From contig CAJFUA010000047.1 in assembly GCA_904420085.1 (NCBI GenBank), positions 1-47,285 on the forward strand: a stretch of 47,285 nucleotides of DNA, in the 5' to 3' direction. The notes under the pieces are model-generated. The model was not told the DNA's origin. It saw nothing but the letters and a program-made list of their open reading frames with translations, and ran no database searches. A program made the position numbers and the translations under genes. Source of the DNA: an uncultured Eubacterium sp. GTDB taxonomy: Bacteria > Bacillota > Clostridia > Lachnospirales > Lachnospiraceae. This document shows, piece by piece, positions 15,877 to 25,463 of this stretch (its first letter is position 1; every line of letters starts with the position of its first letter).

Positions 15877-16737
15877 CTAATCCTTTAACTGTTCTTTCAT
15901 ATCTGTGATGACCAGCACCTCATCAATATGCTGGAAATCCACAACCGGTATGATTTTTCCGGATTTGGTTAATTCGTTAGAATCCTCTGATACTTCTGTT
16001 ACATAACCCACGAGAATTCCCGGTAAAAATTTGTTACTGATTTGTGAAGTGATAACCATATCACCCTCGGAAACTTCTGCCTCTTTTCTGACTTCCGTAA
16101 TATTCATTACACCATCGTCAATCAACTTTAGATCACCGCTGACAATGCCTGTATCGGAAGTGTTGGCGAAAGATACGCTGACACTGCTCTCATCATCAAT
16201 AATGGAGCGTACTTTTGCATAGTTATCACCCACATCGAAAATAATGCCGACAAGTCCTCCGCCGCTGATAACATTCATATCTTCTTTCAGGCCGTCTTTG
16301 GAGCCTTTGTCAATGGTAAAAATATTAAAAAAGTTTCCGGTGTCTTTTCCAATGACTCTTGCCCCGACTTTTTTTAAGGAAGAATAATCCTTGTCCAACT
16401 GATATAAATCCCGCAGTCTTGTCAGTTCGTATTTGTTCTGTGCCAACAGACTGTTCTCTTCCGTCAGTTCATCCACCTGAGCTTTTAACTTGTCGTTTTC
16501 ACTTTTCAGGCTCTTTACGGATTTTAACAAATCTGACTTGTCCGTAAACCAGCCGCCGATACTGTTGACTCCCTCCTGCAACGGAACAATCACAACACCA
16601 GCCACCGTTTTAAACGGAGTGGAAAAACTCTTGACAGTCACAGATAAAATCAGTGTGGCAATACAAATCAGCGTCAGTATAAATATTAGAATTTTTGGTT
16701 TTATATTGATTTTGCTTGGTCTTTTCATGGAACTCAC
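15877..16737 (-). CDS. mreC: Rod shape-determining protein MreC
   Basis: MreC (286 aa) is a bitopic protein that scaffolds the elongation machinery outside the membrane. It has a transmembrane helix (about 14-34), a coiled-coil (about 65-110, heptads of Leu, Lys and Glu) and the beta-barrel C-terminal domain with VIGKDTGNFFN, the Gly-rich SGGGLVGIIFDV turn and a VITSQISNKFLPGILVG-type segment. It lies 23 bases after mreB. Length agrees with the family. Confidence 0.92.
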   Translation of the reverse strand: MSSMKRPSKINIKPKILIFILTLICIATLILSVTVKSFSTPFKTVAGVVIVPLQEGVNSIGGWFTDKSDLLKSVKSLKSENDKLKAQVDELTEENSLLAQNKYELTRLRDLYQLDKDYSSLKKVGARVIGKDTGNFFNIFTIDKGSKDGLKEDMNVISGGGLVGIIFDVGDNYAKVRSIIDDESSVSVSFANTSDTGIVSGDLKLIDDGVMNITEVRKEAEVSEGDMVITSQISNKFLPGILVGYVTEVSEDSNELTKSGKIIPVVDFQHIDEVLVITDMKEQLKD

Positions 16738-16760
16738 CTTTTAAAGTTATTGGTAACAAA

Positions 16761-17792
16761 TCAGAACGAACTTTCTCTTGGTTCGTACATTAACTTTTTA
16801 TATCTGGAATCAGACATAATCATGGAAATGCCACGAATGACAGATTCGCCCGGATTCTGTATTGTATTTACTTTCAATTCTGTTTCTATATGAATTAATT
16901 TATCCAAATTGGCAATGGCAGAAGATGCCCCTGTCAGATAGATGCCGGTATCCAGAATATCTGCCGACAGCTCCGGAGGCGTTCTCTCCAGCAAATTTTT
17001 AATTGCATCAATAATATCGTCAAAAAACTGTTTGATTGCCTCGTAAATTGTGTCTTTGGAAACACCTCTCTCAGAAGGAAGTCCGGTAATCACGTTTCTT
17101 CCATACACATACATGATTTCCTCATCCATGTCTTCTTCCTCGTTATACATGGCGTCAGATAATTTACACTTAATCTGCTCTGCCGTTTTTAATCCGATCA
17201 TAATATTGTATTTTCTTTTCACAATATCACAGATCATCTGGTCTAAACGGTTTCCGCCAAGCTTTACAATGCGGCTGACCACAATGCCGCCATGGGATAT
17301 AACGGAAATCTCCGTGGTATCCGCACCGATATTAATAATCATGTTACCTCTGGAACTGGTCATGTCAATTCCAAGCCCTACCGCATCTGCAATCGGTTTC
17401 TCCACAATTTTGATTTCTCTTGCTTTGATATCTGACTTTGCAACCACGTCATAAAAGGCTCTTTTTTCCACTTCGGTGATATCTGCAGGAACAGCAATAC
17501 AGAATCGTCCCATCTTGCTTCCTCTGGGACCAGTCATCTTTTTAAAAAACTGTTCAAAAAGCATTTTCATACTTTTTAAATCTGCAATTACACCGTATTT
17601 TATGGGAAATATTACCTGAATGTTATCAGGAGCCTTTTCATACATTTTAAATGCTTCATCCCCGATTTCAAACAACTCATTTTTATTTTTTATGGCAATA
17701 ATATTTTTTTCATTTAATGTGGTCTTGGTCATTCCGTTATATATTTTAATATTGCTTGTACCAAAATCAATGCCGTAAACGCTTCTGCTCAT
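16761..17792 (-). CDS. mreB: Rod shape-determining actin homologue MreB
   Basis: MreB (343 aa) forms membrane-bound antiparallel actin-like filaments that orient wall synthesis. The phosphate-1 loop (GIDFGTSNIKIY), the phosphate-2 loop (INIGADTTEISV) and the adenosine site (LTGASSAIANL) are visible. ATG 17792 is chosen over 17807 because AAAGGA is seven bases before it and the product then begins like other MreB/Mbl proteins. Whether it is the MreB or Mbl type cannot be told. It follows radC by 21 bases and is probably cotranscribed. Confidence 0.93.
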   Translation of the reverse strand: MSRSVYGIDFGTSNIKIYNGMTKTTLNEKNIIAIKNKNELFEIGDEAFKMYEKAPDNIQVIFPIKYGVIADLKSMKMLFEQFFKKMTGPRGSKMGRFCIAVPADITEVEKRAFYDVVAKSDIKAREIKIVEKPIADAVGLGIDMTSSRGNMIINIGADTTEISVISHGGIVVSRIVKLGGNRLDQMICDIVKRKYNIMIGLKTAEQIKCKLSDAMYNEEEDMDEEIMYVYGRNVITGLPSERGVSKDTIYEAIKQFFDDIIDAIKNLLERTPPELSADILDTGIYLTGASSAIANLDKLIHIETELKVNTIQNPGESVIRGISMIMSDSRYKKLMYEPRESSF

Positions 17793-17813
17793 AAGATATC
17801 CTTTCATTTCAGG

Positions 17814-18500
17814 TTAAATCTGATTGATTTCTTTCAGACTAAAATAGGCATTGTCCCCTATAATAATGTGGTCTAATAACCTTATACCGATAATCTGCCC
17901 GGCTTCTTTTAGTCTTGTCGTGCTTTTGATATCATCCCGGCTGGGTGACGGATCACCACTGGGATGGTTATGCACCAGAACCATATTCACACAGTTACAG
18001 TTCAGCGCTTCGATCAATATCTCCCGGGGAGACAGCAAAGACTGATTTACTGTACCTGTAGTAATCAGTTTGTCCTTAATCAGCCTGCATTTTGTGTCAA
18101 GAAACATGACATAGGTGCACTCCTGCTGTAAATGTCTTAATTTTTCCATGTAATATTCAGCAATGATTGCTGAATTATTGTACCTGGTCTGATTATGAAA
18201 CCGGGTTCTGGACATTCGTTTTGTCAGTTCCAGAATACACAAAATCTGTATTGCTTTCACCTTTCCGATACCGTTTATCTTCAACAGTTTCTCAAAAGAA
18301 AGGCGGGTAAGAGATAGTACATTAATATCTCCTTCTTCATTTTTAAGCATTTTTGTTGCCAGTTCCTTCACATTACAGCCTTTCACACCGGTTCGTAAAA
18401 TCACGGCAAGCAGTTCCACATCTGTCATGGCTTCCGTCCCATAGGTGAGACATTTTTCATAAGGCCGCTCCTCTTTGGGCAGCGTTCTCATCTGATTCAT
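17814..18500 (-). CDS. radC: RadC-family JAB/MPN domain protein
   Basis: The protein (228 aa) has an N-terminal helix-hairpin-helix region (about 60-85, KINGIGKVKA) and a C-terminal JAB/MPN metalloprotease-like domain whose metal site is complete (His177 and His179 in HNHPSGD, and Asp190). RadC was once linked to DNA repair, but its real function is unsettled. A longer frame begins at a TTG (18539). ATG 18500 is used because GGAGG precedes it, although only 3 bases away; ATG 18491 with a 12-base spacer is the alternative. It leads the mreBCD operon, a frequent arrangement. Confidence 0.9.
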   Translation of the reverse strand: MNQMRTLPKEERPYEKCLTYGTEAMTDVELLAVILRTGVKGCNVKELATKMLKNEEGDINVLSLTRLSFEKLLKINGIGKVKAIQILCILELTKRMSRTRFHNQTRYNNSAIIAEYYMEKLRHLQQECTYVMFLDTKCRLIKDKLITTGTVNQSLLSPREILIEALNCNCVNMVLVHNHPSGDPSPSRDDIKSTTRLKEAGQIIGIRLLDHIIIGDNAYFSLKEINQI

Positions 18501-18566
18501 ATTCCTCCGTTTCCGTTCTCTCCGGGTACAAAGAACCAAATATTGAGGAAATACTTAATCTTATAT

Positions 18567-18595
18567 ATTGTAGCACATTAAATTTTCCATGTATA
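18567..18595 (-). promoter_or_regulatory. Promoter of the radC-mreBCD cell-shape operon
   Basis: Minus strand: -35 TATACA (18595-18590, 4/6), a 17-base spacer ending in TGC, and -10 TACAAT (18572-18567, 5/6). The TG one base before the -10 makes an extended -10 promoter. It lies in the 131-base gap between the ynbB-like stop and radC. Confidence 0.65.
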
Positions 18596-18631
18596 CGTTT
18601 TTTCCAATAATAGAAAAATAATAACAAAATA

Positions 18632-19915
18632 TCACTTAATTGTAATTAATTCGTCATTTACCATGTTTTGAAATGCTTTTAAAATACCAAGTTTTGCATG
18701 ATGCCATGTAAGACCGCCCTGAAAATATACGGCATATGGCGGTTTCATGGGACCGTCTGCACTTAATTCAATGGATGAGCCGGACACAAATGCGCCAGCC
18801 GCCATAATGACCGGTGCGTCATATCCGGGCATGTCCCACGGTTCCGGCGTCAGATAACTGTCCACCGGTGCGGCCGCCTGTATTCCTTTACAAAAAGCGA
18901 TGACACATTCCGGGCTTCCAAACTCAATGGCCTGAATAATGTCATGCCTGCTTTCTTTACCATCGGGAAGTACTTTAAAACCAAACCGTTCAAACAGGTT
19001 TGCTGCAAAAACTGCCCCTTTCAAAGCACCGGATACAACCGTCGGTGCCAGAAACAGTCCCTGATAAAGCAGACTCATCACACCCAGATTAGCTCCCACT
19101 TCCTTTCCAAGCCCCGGTGTGGTCAGTCTGACGGAACATTTTTCAACACATTTTTTTGTTCCACAGATATAACCGCCAATAGGCGCCAGTCCGCCTCCCG
19201 GATTTTTAATTAAAGAGCCTACCACCATGTCTGCACCTACATCCGATGGCTCCGTCATTTCCACAAACTCACCGTAACAGTTATCCACCATAACAATTAC
19301 GTCAGGAGCAATACTTTTTATAAATGAAATCACTTCTCCTATCTTTTTTACTGAGAGTGTAGGCCTGACAGCATACCCTTTGGAACGCTGTATTCCGATA
19401 AGGGTAACGCCTTTGAGTTTTGACTGAATCTGCTCATAGTCAAAATCACCATTCTCCAGCAAATCAACCTGGTCATATGTAATGCCATATTCCGCAAGGC
19501 TTCCCACGGACGGACGGATACCGATTACTTCTTCCAACGTATCGTACGGTTTCCCGCTGATATACATCAGTTTGTCGCCCGGACGCAGATTTGCGGATAA
19601 GGCGATGCCCAAGGCATGCGTTCCACAGGTAATCTGCGGTCTTACCAAGGCATCTTCTGTATGAAAAACATCAGCATATACTTTTTCTAAAGTATCACGC
19701 CCTAAATCATTATATCCATAGCCTGTTGTGGTGGCAAAATGAGCCTCTGCAACTTTATTTTTCTGCAAAGCTTTTATTACCTTTAACTGATTATATTCTG
19801 CAATTTTGTCTATTTCTTGAAATCTTTGTGACAAATTCTCAATAATTTTGTCGGAAATTTCTAAAACAGTCTCATCAATTCCCATCTCTTTATATATTTC
19901 ATTAAACCTGCTCAT
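18632..19915 (-). CDS. YnbB-like PLP enzyme (methionine gamma-lyase family / 'aluminium resistance' family)
   Basis: The 427-aa fold-type I PLP enzyme belongs to the family annotated as methionine gamma-lyase or aluminium resistance protein (YnbB in Bacillus subtilis). The sequence shows the PLP aspartate segment (VMVDNCYGEF), the Lys of the Schiff base in SLIKNPGGGLAP (about residue 235) and the conserved GGYICG. The true substrate is not established for most members. Its ATG overlaps the miaA stop by four bases (ATGA). In Bacillus hfq lies in this neighbourhood; here there is no room for it. Confidence 0.88.
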   Translation of the reverse strand: MSRFNEIYKEMGIDETVLEISDKIIENLSQRFQEIDKIAEYNQLKVIKALQKNKVAEAHFATTTGYGYNDLGRDTLEKVYADVFHTEDALVRPQITCGTHALGIALSANLRPGDKLMYISGKPYDTLEEVIGIRPSVGSLAEYGITYDQVDLLENGDFDYEQIQSKLKGVTLIGIQRSKGYAVRPTLSVKKIGEVISFIKSIAPDVIVMVDNCYGEFVEMTEPSDVGADMVVGSLIKNPGGGLAPIGGYICGTKKCVEKCSVRLTTPGLGKEVGANLGVMSLLYQGLFLAPTVVSGALKGAVFAANLFERFGFKVLPDGKESRHDIIQAIEFGSPECVIAFCKGIQAAAPVDSYLTPEPWDMPGYDAPVIMAAGAFVSGSSIELSADGPMKPPYAVYFQGGLTWHHAKLGILKAFQNMVNDELITIK

Positions 19916-20865
19916 ATCTTATCCTTTATTATGTTTCGTTTTTGTAAATTCATTAACATTTCTTCCAATATTTTTTCCTGTTGATATTGAAACGCATCAA
20001 CGCAAACCATGGTAACGTCTCTTTCCCTGCGAAACCATGTAAGCTGTCTCTTGGCAAAATGTCTGGTATTTTTTTTGATTAATTCTGCCGTCTCTTCCAA
20101 AGAACCATGATTTTCAATATATTCGACGACTTCTTTATATCCGATTCCCTGCATGGAAATCATATTTTTATTGCAGCCGCTGTTTAATAACCGCTGAACT
20201 TCCTCCACCAATCCGTTTTCAATCATCTGATCCACTCTCTGATTAATTCTGTCATATAACAGTTCCCTCTTGTCATTCAGCACGAAATAAACAAAATTAT
20301 ATGGAGAAGGATTATTTCTTTGAGCAGAATTGTGACTGGAAATGGTTTCCCCTGTATCATGATAATATTCCAATGCCCGGATCACACGCTTTACATTATT
20401 ACAATGAATCTCTTTTGCGGAATCAGGGTCAATTTTCTGCAACATCCGGTGCAGATATTCATTGCCTTTTTCCTTCGCCAGCTGTTCCAGAAGCGTTCGG
20501 TAAACATGGCTGTCATCCGTAGGCGCAAAGTCGATGTCATAAAGAACCGCCTGTATATAAAATCCTGTCCCTCCTACGATGATAGGAATTTTTCCTCTGC
20601 CCTGAATGTCTTTTATGGCCTTTACCGCCATATTTTTAAATATGTGAACATTAAATTCTTCTGTAGGTTCCAACACATCAATCAGGTGATGCGGTACTCC
20701 TGCCATTTCTTCTTTTGTAATTTTTGCCGAACCGATATCCATTCCTCTGTATACCTGAATAGAGTCGGCGCTGATAATTTCCCCATCAATCCGCTTTGCC
20801 AGCGCAATGGAGAGGCTGGTTTTTCCAACGGCTGTAGGTCCTGTCAGGACCACTAATTCATTCAT
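19912..20865 (-). CDS. miaA: tRNA dimethylallyltransferase
   Basis: MiaA (317 aa) transfers a dimethylallyl group to A37 of tRNAs that read codons starting with U. The P-loop GPTAVGKTS (8-16), ISADSIQVYRGMDIGSAK and the VGGTGFYIQ motif are all intact. Its product is the substrate of MiaB, encoded upstream in the same operon. GGAGG sits in the mutL stop region, eight bases between the two genes. Confidence 0.95.
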   Translation of the reverse strand: MNELVVLTGPTAVGKTSLSIALAKRIDGEIISADSIQVYRGMDIGSAKITKEEMAGVPHHLIDVLEPTEEFNVHIFKNMAVKAIKDIQGRGKIPIIVGGTGFYIQAVLYDIDFAPTDDSHVYRTLLEQLAKEKGNEYLHRMLQKIDPDSAKEIHCNNVKRVIRALEYYHDTGETISSHNSAQRNNPSPYNFVYFVLNDKRELLYDRINQRVDQMIENGLVEEVQRLLNSGCNKNMISMQGIGYKEVVEYIENHGSLEETAELIKKNTRHFAKRQLTWFRRERDVTMVCVDAFQYQQEKILEEMLMNLQKRNIIKDKI

Positions 20866-20873
20866 TAAGCCTC

Positions 20874-22700
20874 CTATATAATACGTTTAAATTTCTTTTC
20901 CAGTTCATATTTACTCATGGAAATAATGGTTGGTCTTCCATGAGGACAGTTATATGGATTTTCTAAAGATAACAGTTTTGTAATCAGTTCGTCAGCCTCC
21001 GCAAAGGACATTCTGCTGTTTCCTTTAACAGCAGCCTTACACGACATGGAAGCTATTTTGTCTGTAAGAATATCCGGCGTCATTTTTCCTGTCTCATTGG
21101 AAAGGTTGTCCACAATCTCCATTAACACATCCTGACTGTCCAAAGTATATAAATCTCCGGGGATTCCTCTTACCGCAAAATCCTGACCGCCGAAGGCTTC
21201 GATTTCAAATCCGATTTCCCTGAAATTTTCCAGATATTTTTCCATTAAATCTGCTTCGGTCATGGAAAGGCTGAGAATCATCGGCGGATTAATCATCTGA
21301 GTTGTAACCTCTTTGTTTTTTAATTTTTCCATCAGAGATTCAAACATGACTTTTTCATGGGCGGCATGCTGGTCAATAATATACATTTTATCATTGTATT
21401 CCACAATCCAGTAAGTACCAAAAACCTGTCCGATGATTTTGTGCTTTGGCTTTGCCAGATTGCTGAGAAAGGTGGCATAATCCCCGCTGTTCTCCTTCTC
21501 TTCATTCTGTTTTGCAACGTCATTGACGAATACAGTCTTATTTGTGCCGTAATAAACGGTTTCCTCACGGACTCTTTCTTCACTGTGAATGTTCTTTGGT
21601 TCTTCAACTTCTTCCATGGTTTGCTGCCGTTTGATTTCGAAAGGTTCCGGAACATATTTCCTGAGCACTTCTTTTTCCGTACTCTGCTCCAATGCCACAT
21701 CAATAATATTTGGTTTTTCAATTAAGGCATCATTGATACATTCCGAAATGATCGGATAAATTTTTTCTGATTTTCGGAACCGCAGTTCCATTTTTGAGGG
21801 ATGGACGTTGACATCCAAATATTCCGGATTGATTTCAAAATTCAGAACGGTAAAAGGATATTTATGCTGCATCAATATAAATTTATATCCGTCCTCAATC
21901 GCTTTGGAAATAATATTACTTTTAATATATCTGCCGTTGATGAAATAGTTTTCATAAGTACGGTTGCCTTTGGAGATAATGGCTTTCCCGATATAACCGT
22001 TGATTTTCATAAAATCATTCTGCTCATTTAAGGGGATCAGATGGTCGGTAATATCTTTTCCATAAATGCTGTAAATCACATCTTTTAAACTGCCGTTTCC
22101 GGAAGTATGGATTCTGACTCTTCCGTTACTTTTAAAACTGATGGCAATTTCAGGATGGGACAGGGCTATTTTTTCTACAATGTCAGAAACATATCCTGCC
22201 TCTGTCTGGGCAGTTCTTAAAAATTTTCGTCTGGCCGGCGTGTTAAAAAATATATTGTTGGCAATAAAAGTAGTACCTACCGGAATACCGATTTCTTCAT
22301 AGCCAATCTCTTTTCCACCTTCAATCCGGTATCTGATTCCTTCCATGTTTGCCTCAGTTCTGGTAAGCAGTTCTACCTGACAGACTGCGGCAATACTGGA
22401 TAATGCCTCTCCCCGGAATCCCAGAGAAGATACGCTTAAAAGATCCACTGCCGTTTTTATTTTGCTGGTGGTATGACGTAAAAAGGCGATGCGTACATCC
22501 TCTTTTTCAATGCCTTTTCCATTGTCTGTTATGCGGATAGATTTCAGTCCTCCCTCTTCCAGTTCAACGGATATCATGGTTGCCCCCGCATCAATGGCAT
22601 TTTCCATCAGTTCCTTAACCACAGAGGACGGTCTTTCTACAACCTCCCCGGCAGCAATCTGGTTTATTGTATTTTGATCCAATTCTCTGATATGACCCAT
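20874..22700 (-). CDS. mutL: DNA mismatch repair protein MutL
   Basis: MutL (608 aa) couples mismatch recognition by MutS to strand incision. The N-terminal GHKL ATPase motifs are complete (ELMENAIDAGA, DNGKGI, GFRGEAL), and a long variable linker (about 335-410) leads to the C-terminal dimerisation domain. The endonuclease motif DQHA-x2-E is present near residue 443 (DQHAAHE), with the later CPHGRP. It should therefore nick DNA itself, as in organisms lacking MutH and Dam-directed repair. It lies downstream of mutS after a 72-base gap with a minor inverted repeat. Confidence 0.95.
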   Translation of the reverse strand: MGHIRELDQNTINQIAAGEVVERPSSVVKELMENAIDAGATMISVELEEGGLKSIRITDNGKGIEKEDVRIAFLRHTTSKIKTAVDLLSVSSLGFRGEALSSIAAVCQVELLTRTEANMEGIRYRIEGGKEIGYEEIGIPVGTTFIANNIFFNTPARRKFLRTAQTEAGYVSDIVEKIALSHPEIAISFKSNGRVRIHTSGNGSLKDVIYSIYGKDITDHLIPLNEQNDFMKINGYIGKAIISKGNRTYENYFINGRYIKSNIISKAIEDGYKFILMQHKYPFTVLNFEINPEYLDVNVHPSKMELRFRKSEKIYPIISECINDALIEKPNIIDVALEQSTEKEVLRKYVPEPFEIKRQQTMEEVEEPKNIHSEERVREETVYYGTNKTVFVNDVAKQNEEKENSGDYATFLSNLAKPKHKIIGQVFGTYWIVEYNDKMYIIDQHAAHEKVMFESLMEKLKNKEVTTQMINPPMILSLSMTEADLMEKYLENFREIGFEIEAFGGQDFAVRGIPGDLYTLDSQDVLMEIVDNLSNETGKMTPDILTDKIASMSCKAAVKGNSRMSFAEADELITKLLSLENPYNCPHGRPTIISMSKYELEKKFKRII

Positions 22701-22772
22701 TTTCGTCTCCTGCTATTATTTTTTATCGGTATGTAAGTTGCAATGAAAGGAAATATGCAACCCTGGTTGACG

Positions 22773-25463
22773 CTACCAGCGGTTTTTCAACTGGTTCTGC
22801 AGTTTATACAGATAATTTAAACCGTCAATCGGTGTCATTTCTCCCAAATTCAGTTCTTCAATTTCGGAAATGATATCATTTTCATTGATTGCCGCAAACA
22901 ATGTCATCTGATGGGCTTCCAAATCATCATTCATTCCCGGCAATACATGGTTTCCCGGCTGAAGACCTGCAGCAATATCCTTTGCCCGTGCGGTAATGTC
23001 CGCATCACTTAGTTCCACCACCAGTTCCTTGGCTCTGTTCAATACGCTCTCCGGTACTCCTGCCAGTTTTGCCACCTGAATACCATAACTTTTATCAGCG
23101 CCGCCTTTGATAATTTTTCTAAGAAAAACAATATCGTCCCCCTGTTCTTTGACACTGATGCAGTAATTATTTACACCCGGTAAGGTTCCTTCCAACTCTG
23201 TCAGTTCATGATAATGGGTGGCAAATAAGGTTTTCGCCCCCAAAATCTTTTTGTCACAAATATATTCCACAACCGCCCACGCAATACTCAGTCCGTCAAA
23301 GGTGCTGGTTCCACGTCCGATTTCGTCCAGAATCAGCAGACTGTCCGGCGTGGCATTTCTCAGAATGTTGGCAACCTCCGTCATTTCTACCATAAAGGTA
23401 CTTTGTCCGCTTGCCAAATCATCAGAAGCGCCTACACGGGTGAAAATTTTATCACAAATGGATATATTTGCCTCTTTTGCAGGGACAAAGGAACCTATCT
23501 GTGCCATCAGAACGATTAGGGCAGTCTGTCTCATATAAGTGGACTTTCCTGCCATATTCGGTCCGGTGATGATGGACAGCCTGTTTTTGTTTGTGTCCAA
23601 ATAGGTATTATTGGAAATAAACATATTGTCCGGAATCATCTGTTCCACCACCGGATGTCTGCCTTCTTTAATGTCAATGGCTCCCTTTTCATTGATTTTC
23701 GGCTTTACATAATGGTTGCGTTCTGCAACATAGGCCAGCGATGCAAATACATCAATCTGCGCAATTGCTTTAGCAGTCAATTGAATTCTGTTAATCTGTC
23801 GGAAGATTTCATCTCTTACCGAAGTAAAAATATTATATTCCAGTGAAAACAGTTTGTCTTCCGCTCCCACGATAATCTCTTCCAACTCTTTTAACTTGTC
23901 CGTAGTAAACCGCTCTGCATTGGTAAGGGTCTGTTTTCGCACATAATAATCAGGAACCTGATCCTTAAAAGAATTGGAAACTTCAATATAATAACCGAAA
24001 ACTTTATTAAATTTGATTTTTAATTTACTGATTCCGGTTTTTTCTTTTTCCTCTGCCTCCAAACTGGCAAGCCAGCCTTTTCCCTCGGTCTTGGCGGCTC
24101 TTAATTTATCAATTTCCTCATTGTAACCGCTTCGGATAATGCCGCCCTCTTTAATGTTGATTGGCGGATCATCCGTGATGGACTGGCTGATAAGACCGGT
24201 AATGTCCTCCAGCGTATCCAGTTGGTTATACAATTCCACAAACAACGGTGACTTAAAGTCACTGATAATATGTTTGATGTGTGGAAGCATTTCCAAGGAA
24301 GTCTTAAATGCAATTAAGTCTCTTGGATTTGCCGATTTGTAAGAAATTTTGCTGAGCAGTCTCTCCAAATCATAGATTGGAGATAAGTATTCCCGCAACT
24401 CATCTCTTGTAATCATGGAACGGTTTAATTCCTCAATGACTTTCTGTCGGTTGATGATTTCTTCTTTGGAAATTAACGGTTGTTCAATATAACTGCGGAG
24501 TGTTCTGGCGCCCATTGCCGTTTTGGTCTTGTCAAGTACCCACAAAAGGGAACCCCGTTTCTGTTTTTCCCGCAATGTCTCACATAACTCCAGATTTCTT
24601 CTGGTAGACGTGTCCAAAATCATAAATGTATTTGTGGAATAGGGAATCAGCTTGGACAAATGCGATAAAGAATTTTTCTGTGTCTCATATAAATATTTCA
24701 GCAGTGAGCCGGAGGAAATGACAGCCAGTGACATTTCCGAAATACCAAGACCTGCCAAATCAATGATGCCAAAATGATCTTTTAACACTTCTGCACAGTT
24801 TTCTTCGTCAAAATACCATTCTTCCAACTCAAAAACAGAGATGGAAAGTCTGTTTTTGATATCGTCAATATCCATGCCGCACATTAAGAAGGCATGATTA
24901 CAGATAATCTCGCTGGGCATAAATTTATTAATTTCATCCAAAACATTTCTCTCGGAATAAACTTCCGTCACATAATAATCACCGGTGGTAACATCTGCAA
25001 TGGAAATGCCGAATTTTCCACCGATATAGGCGATGGACATCAGATAATTGTTTTTCCCTTCGTCCATGGCTGTGGTGTTCAGATTCGTTCCAGGTGTCAC
25101 AATACGGGAAACCTCTCTGCGAACCAGTCCTTTTGCCTCCGCAGGATCCTCTGCCTGCTCTACAATACAGACCTTATATCCTCTGGTTACCAGTTTGTTA
25201 ATGTATGTGTCCACGGCATGATAAGGAACACCACACATAGGCGCGCGCTCATCTAAGCCGCAGCTTTTCCCGGTCAGCGTGATTTCCATCACTTTGGATG
25301 CCTCCAGAGCGTCATCAAAGAACATTTCGTAAAAATCACCCAGTCTGTAGAAAATAATACAGTCATCATGCTGTTTTTTTGTCTCTAAATACATTTTCAT
25401 CATCGGCGTAAGGGAATCAAAGTGATTCGTCCATACGTTCTGCATCATCTGTGGTAAACTCAT
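22773..25463 (-). CDS. mutS: DNA mismatch repair protein MutS
   Basis: MutS (896 aa) finds base mismatches and small loops. The mismatch-binding Phe-x-Glu is in GDFYEMFF near residue 45. The ABC-type ATPase domain has Walker A GPNMAGKST (about 632), Walker B LLILDEIGRGTSTFDG and the ATHYHEL His loop. The ATG overlaps the miaB stop by four bases (ATGA); the only ribosome binding site is a weak GTGGAAG. The N-terminus is about 20 residues longer than usual before the LTPMM segment, and an ATG at 25403 is a possible alternative start. Confidence 0.95.
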   Translation of the reverse strand: MSLPQMMQNVWTNHFDSLTPMMKMYLETKKQHDDCIIFYRLGDFYEMFFDDALEASKVMEITLTGKSCGLDERAPMCGVPYHAVDTYINKLVTRGYKVCIVEQAEDPAEAKGLVRREVSRIVTPGTNLNTTAMDEGKNNYLMSIAYIGGKFGISIADVTTGDYYVTEVYSERNVLDEINKFMPSEIICNHAFLMCGMDIDDIKNRLSISVFELEEWYFDEENCAEVLKDHFGIIDLAGLGISEMSLAVISSGSLLKYLYETQKNSLSHLSKLIPYSTNTFMILDTSTRRNLELCETLREKQKRGSLLWVLDKTKTAMGARTLRSYIEQPLISKEEIINRQKVIEELNRSMITRDELREYLSPIYDLERLLSKISYKSANPRDLIAFKTSLEMLPHIKHIISDFKSPLFVELYNQLDTLEDITGLISQSITDDPPINIKEGGIIRSGYNEEIDKLRAAKTEGKGWLASLEAEEKEKTGISKLKIKFNKVFGYYIEVSNSFKDQVPDYYVRKQTLTNAERFTTDKLKELEEIIVGAEDKLFSLEYNIFTSVRDEIFRQINRIQLTAKAIAQIDVFASLAYVAERNHYVKPKINEKGAIDIKEGRHPVVEQMIPDNMFISNNTYLDTNKNRLSIITGPNMAGKSTYMRQTALIVLMAQIGSFVPAKEANISICDKIFTRVGASDDLASGQSTFMVEMTEVANILRNATPDSLLILDEIGRGTSTFDGLSIAWAVVEYICDKKILGAKTLFATHYHELTELEGTLPGVNNYCISVKEQGDDIVFLRKIIKGGADKSYGIQVAKLAGVPESVLNRAKELVVELSDADITARAKDIAAGLQPGNHVLPGMNDDLEAHQMTLFAAINENDIISEIEELNLGEMTPIDGLNYLYKLQNQLKNRW

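Noticed and set aside
16765-16783. CGAAC and GTTCG inverted pair near the mreB end, as a second LexA box
   Set aside because: The spacer is 9 bases instead of 4, and it lies inside the mreB coding region far from any start.
21332-21721. Minus-strand 129-aa open frame inside mutL
   Set aside because: It is an alternate frame of mutL without a ribosome binding site; the mutL frame carries the conserved motifs.
22705-22760. GTTGCA/TGCAAC inverted pair between mutS and mutL as a terminator
   Set aside because: The 6-bp stem has a 13-base loop and no adjoining T-run, so it is too weak.
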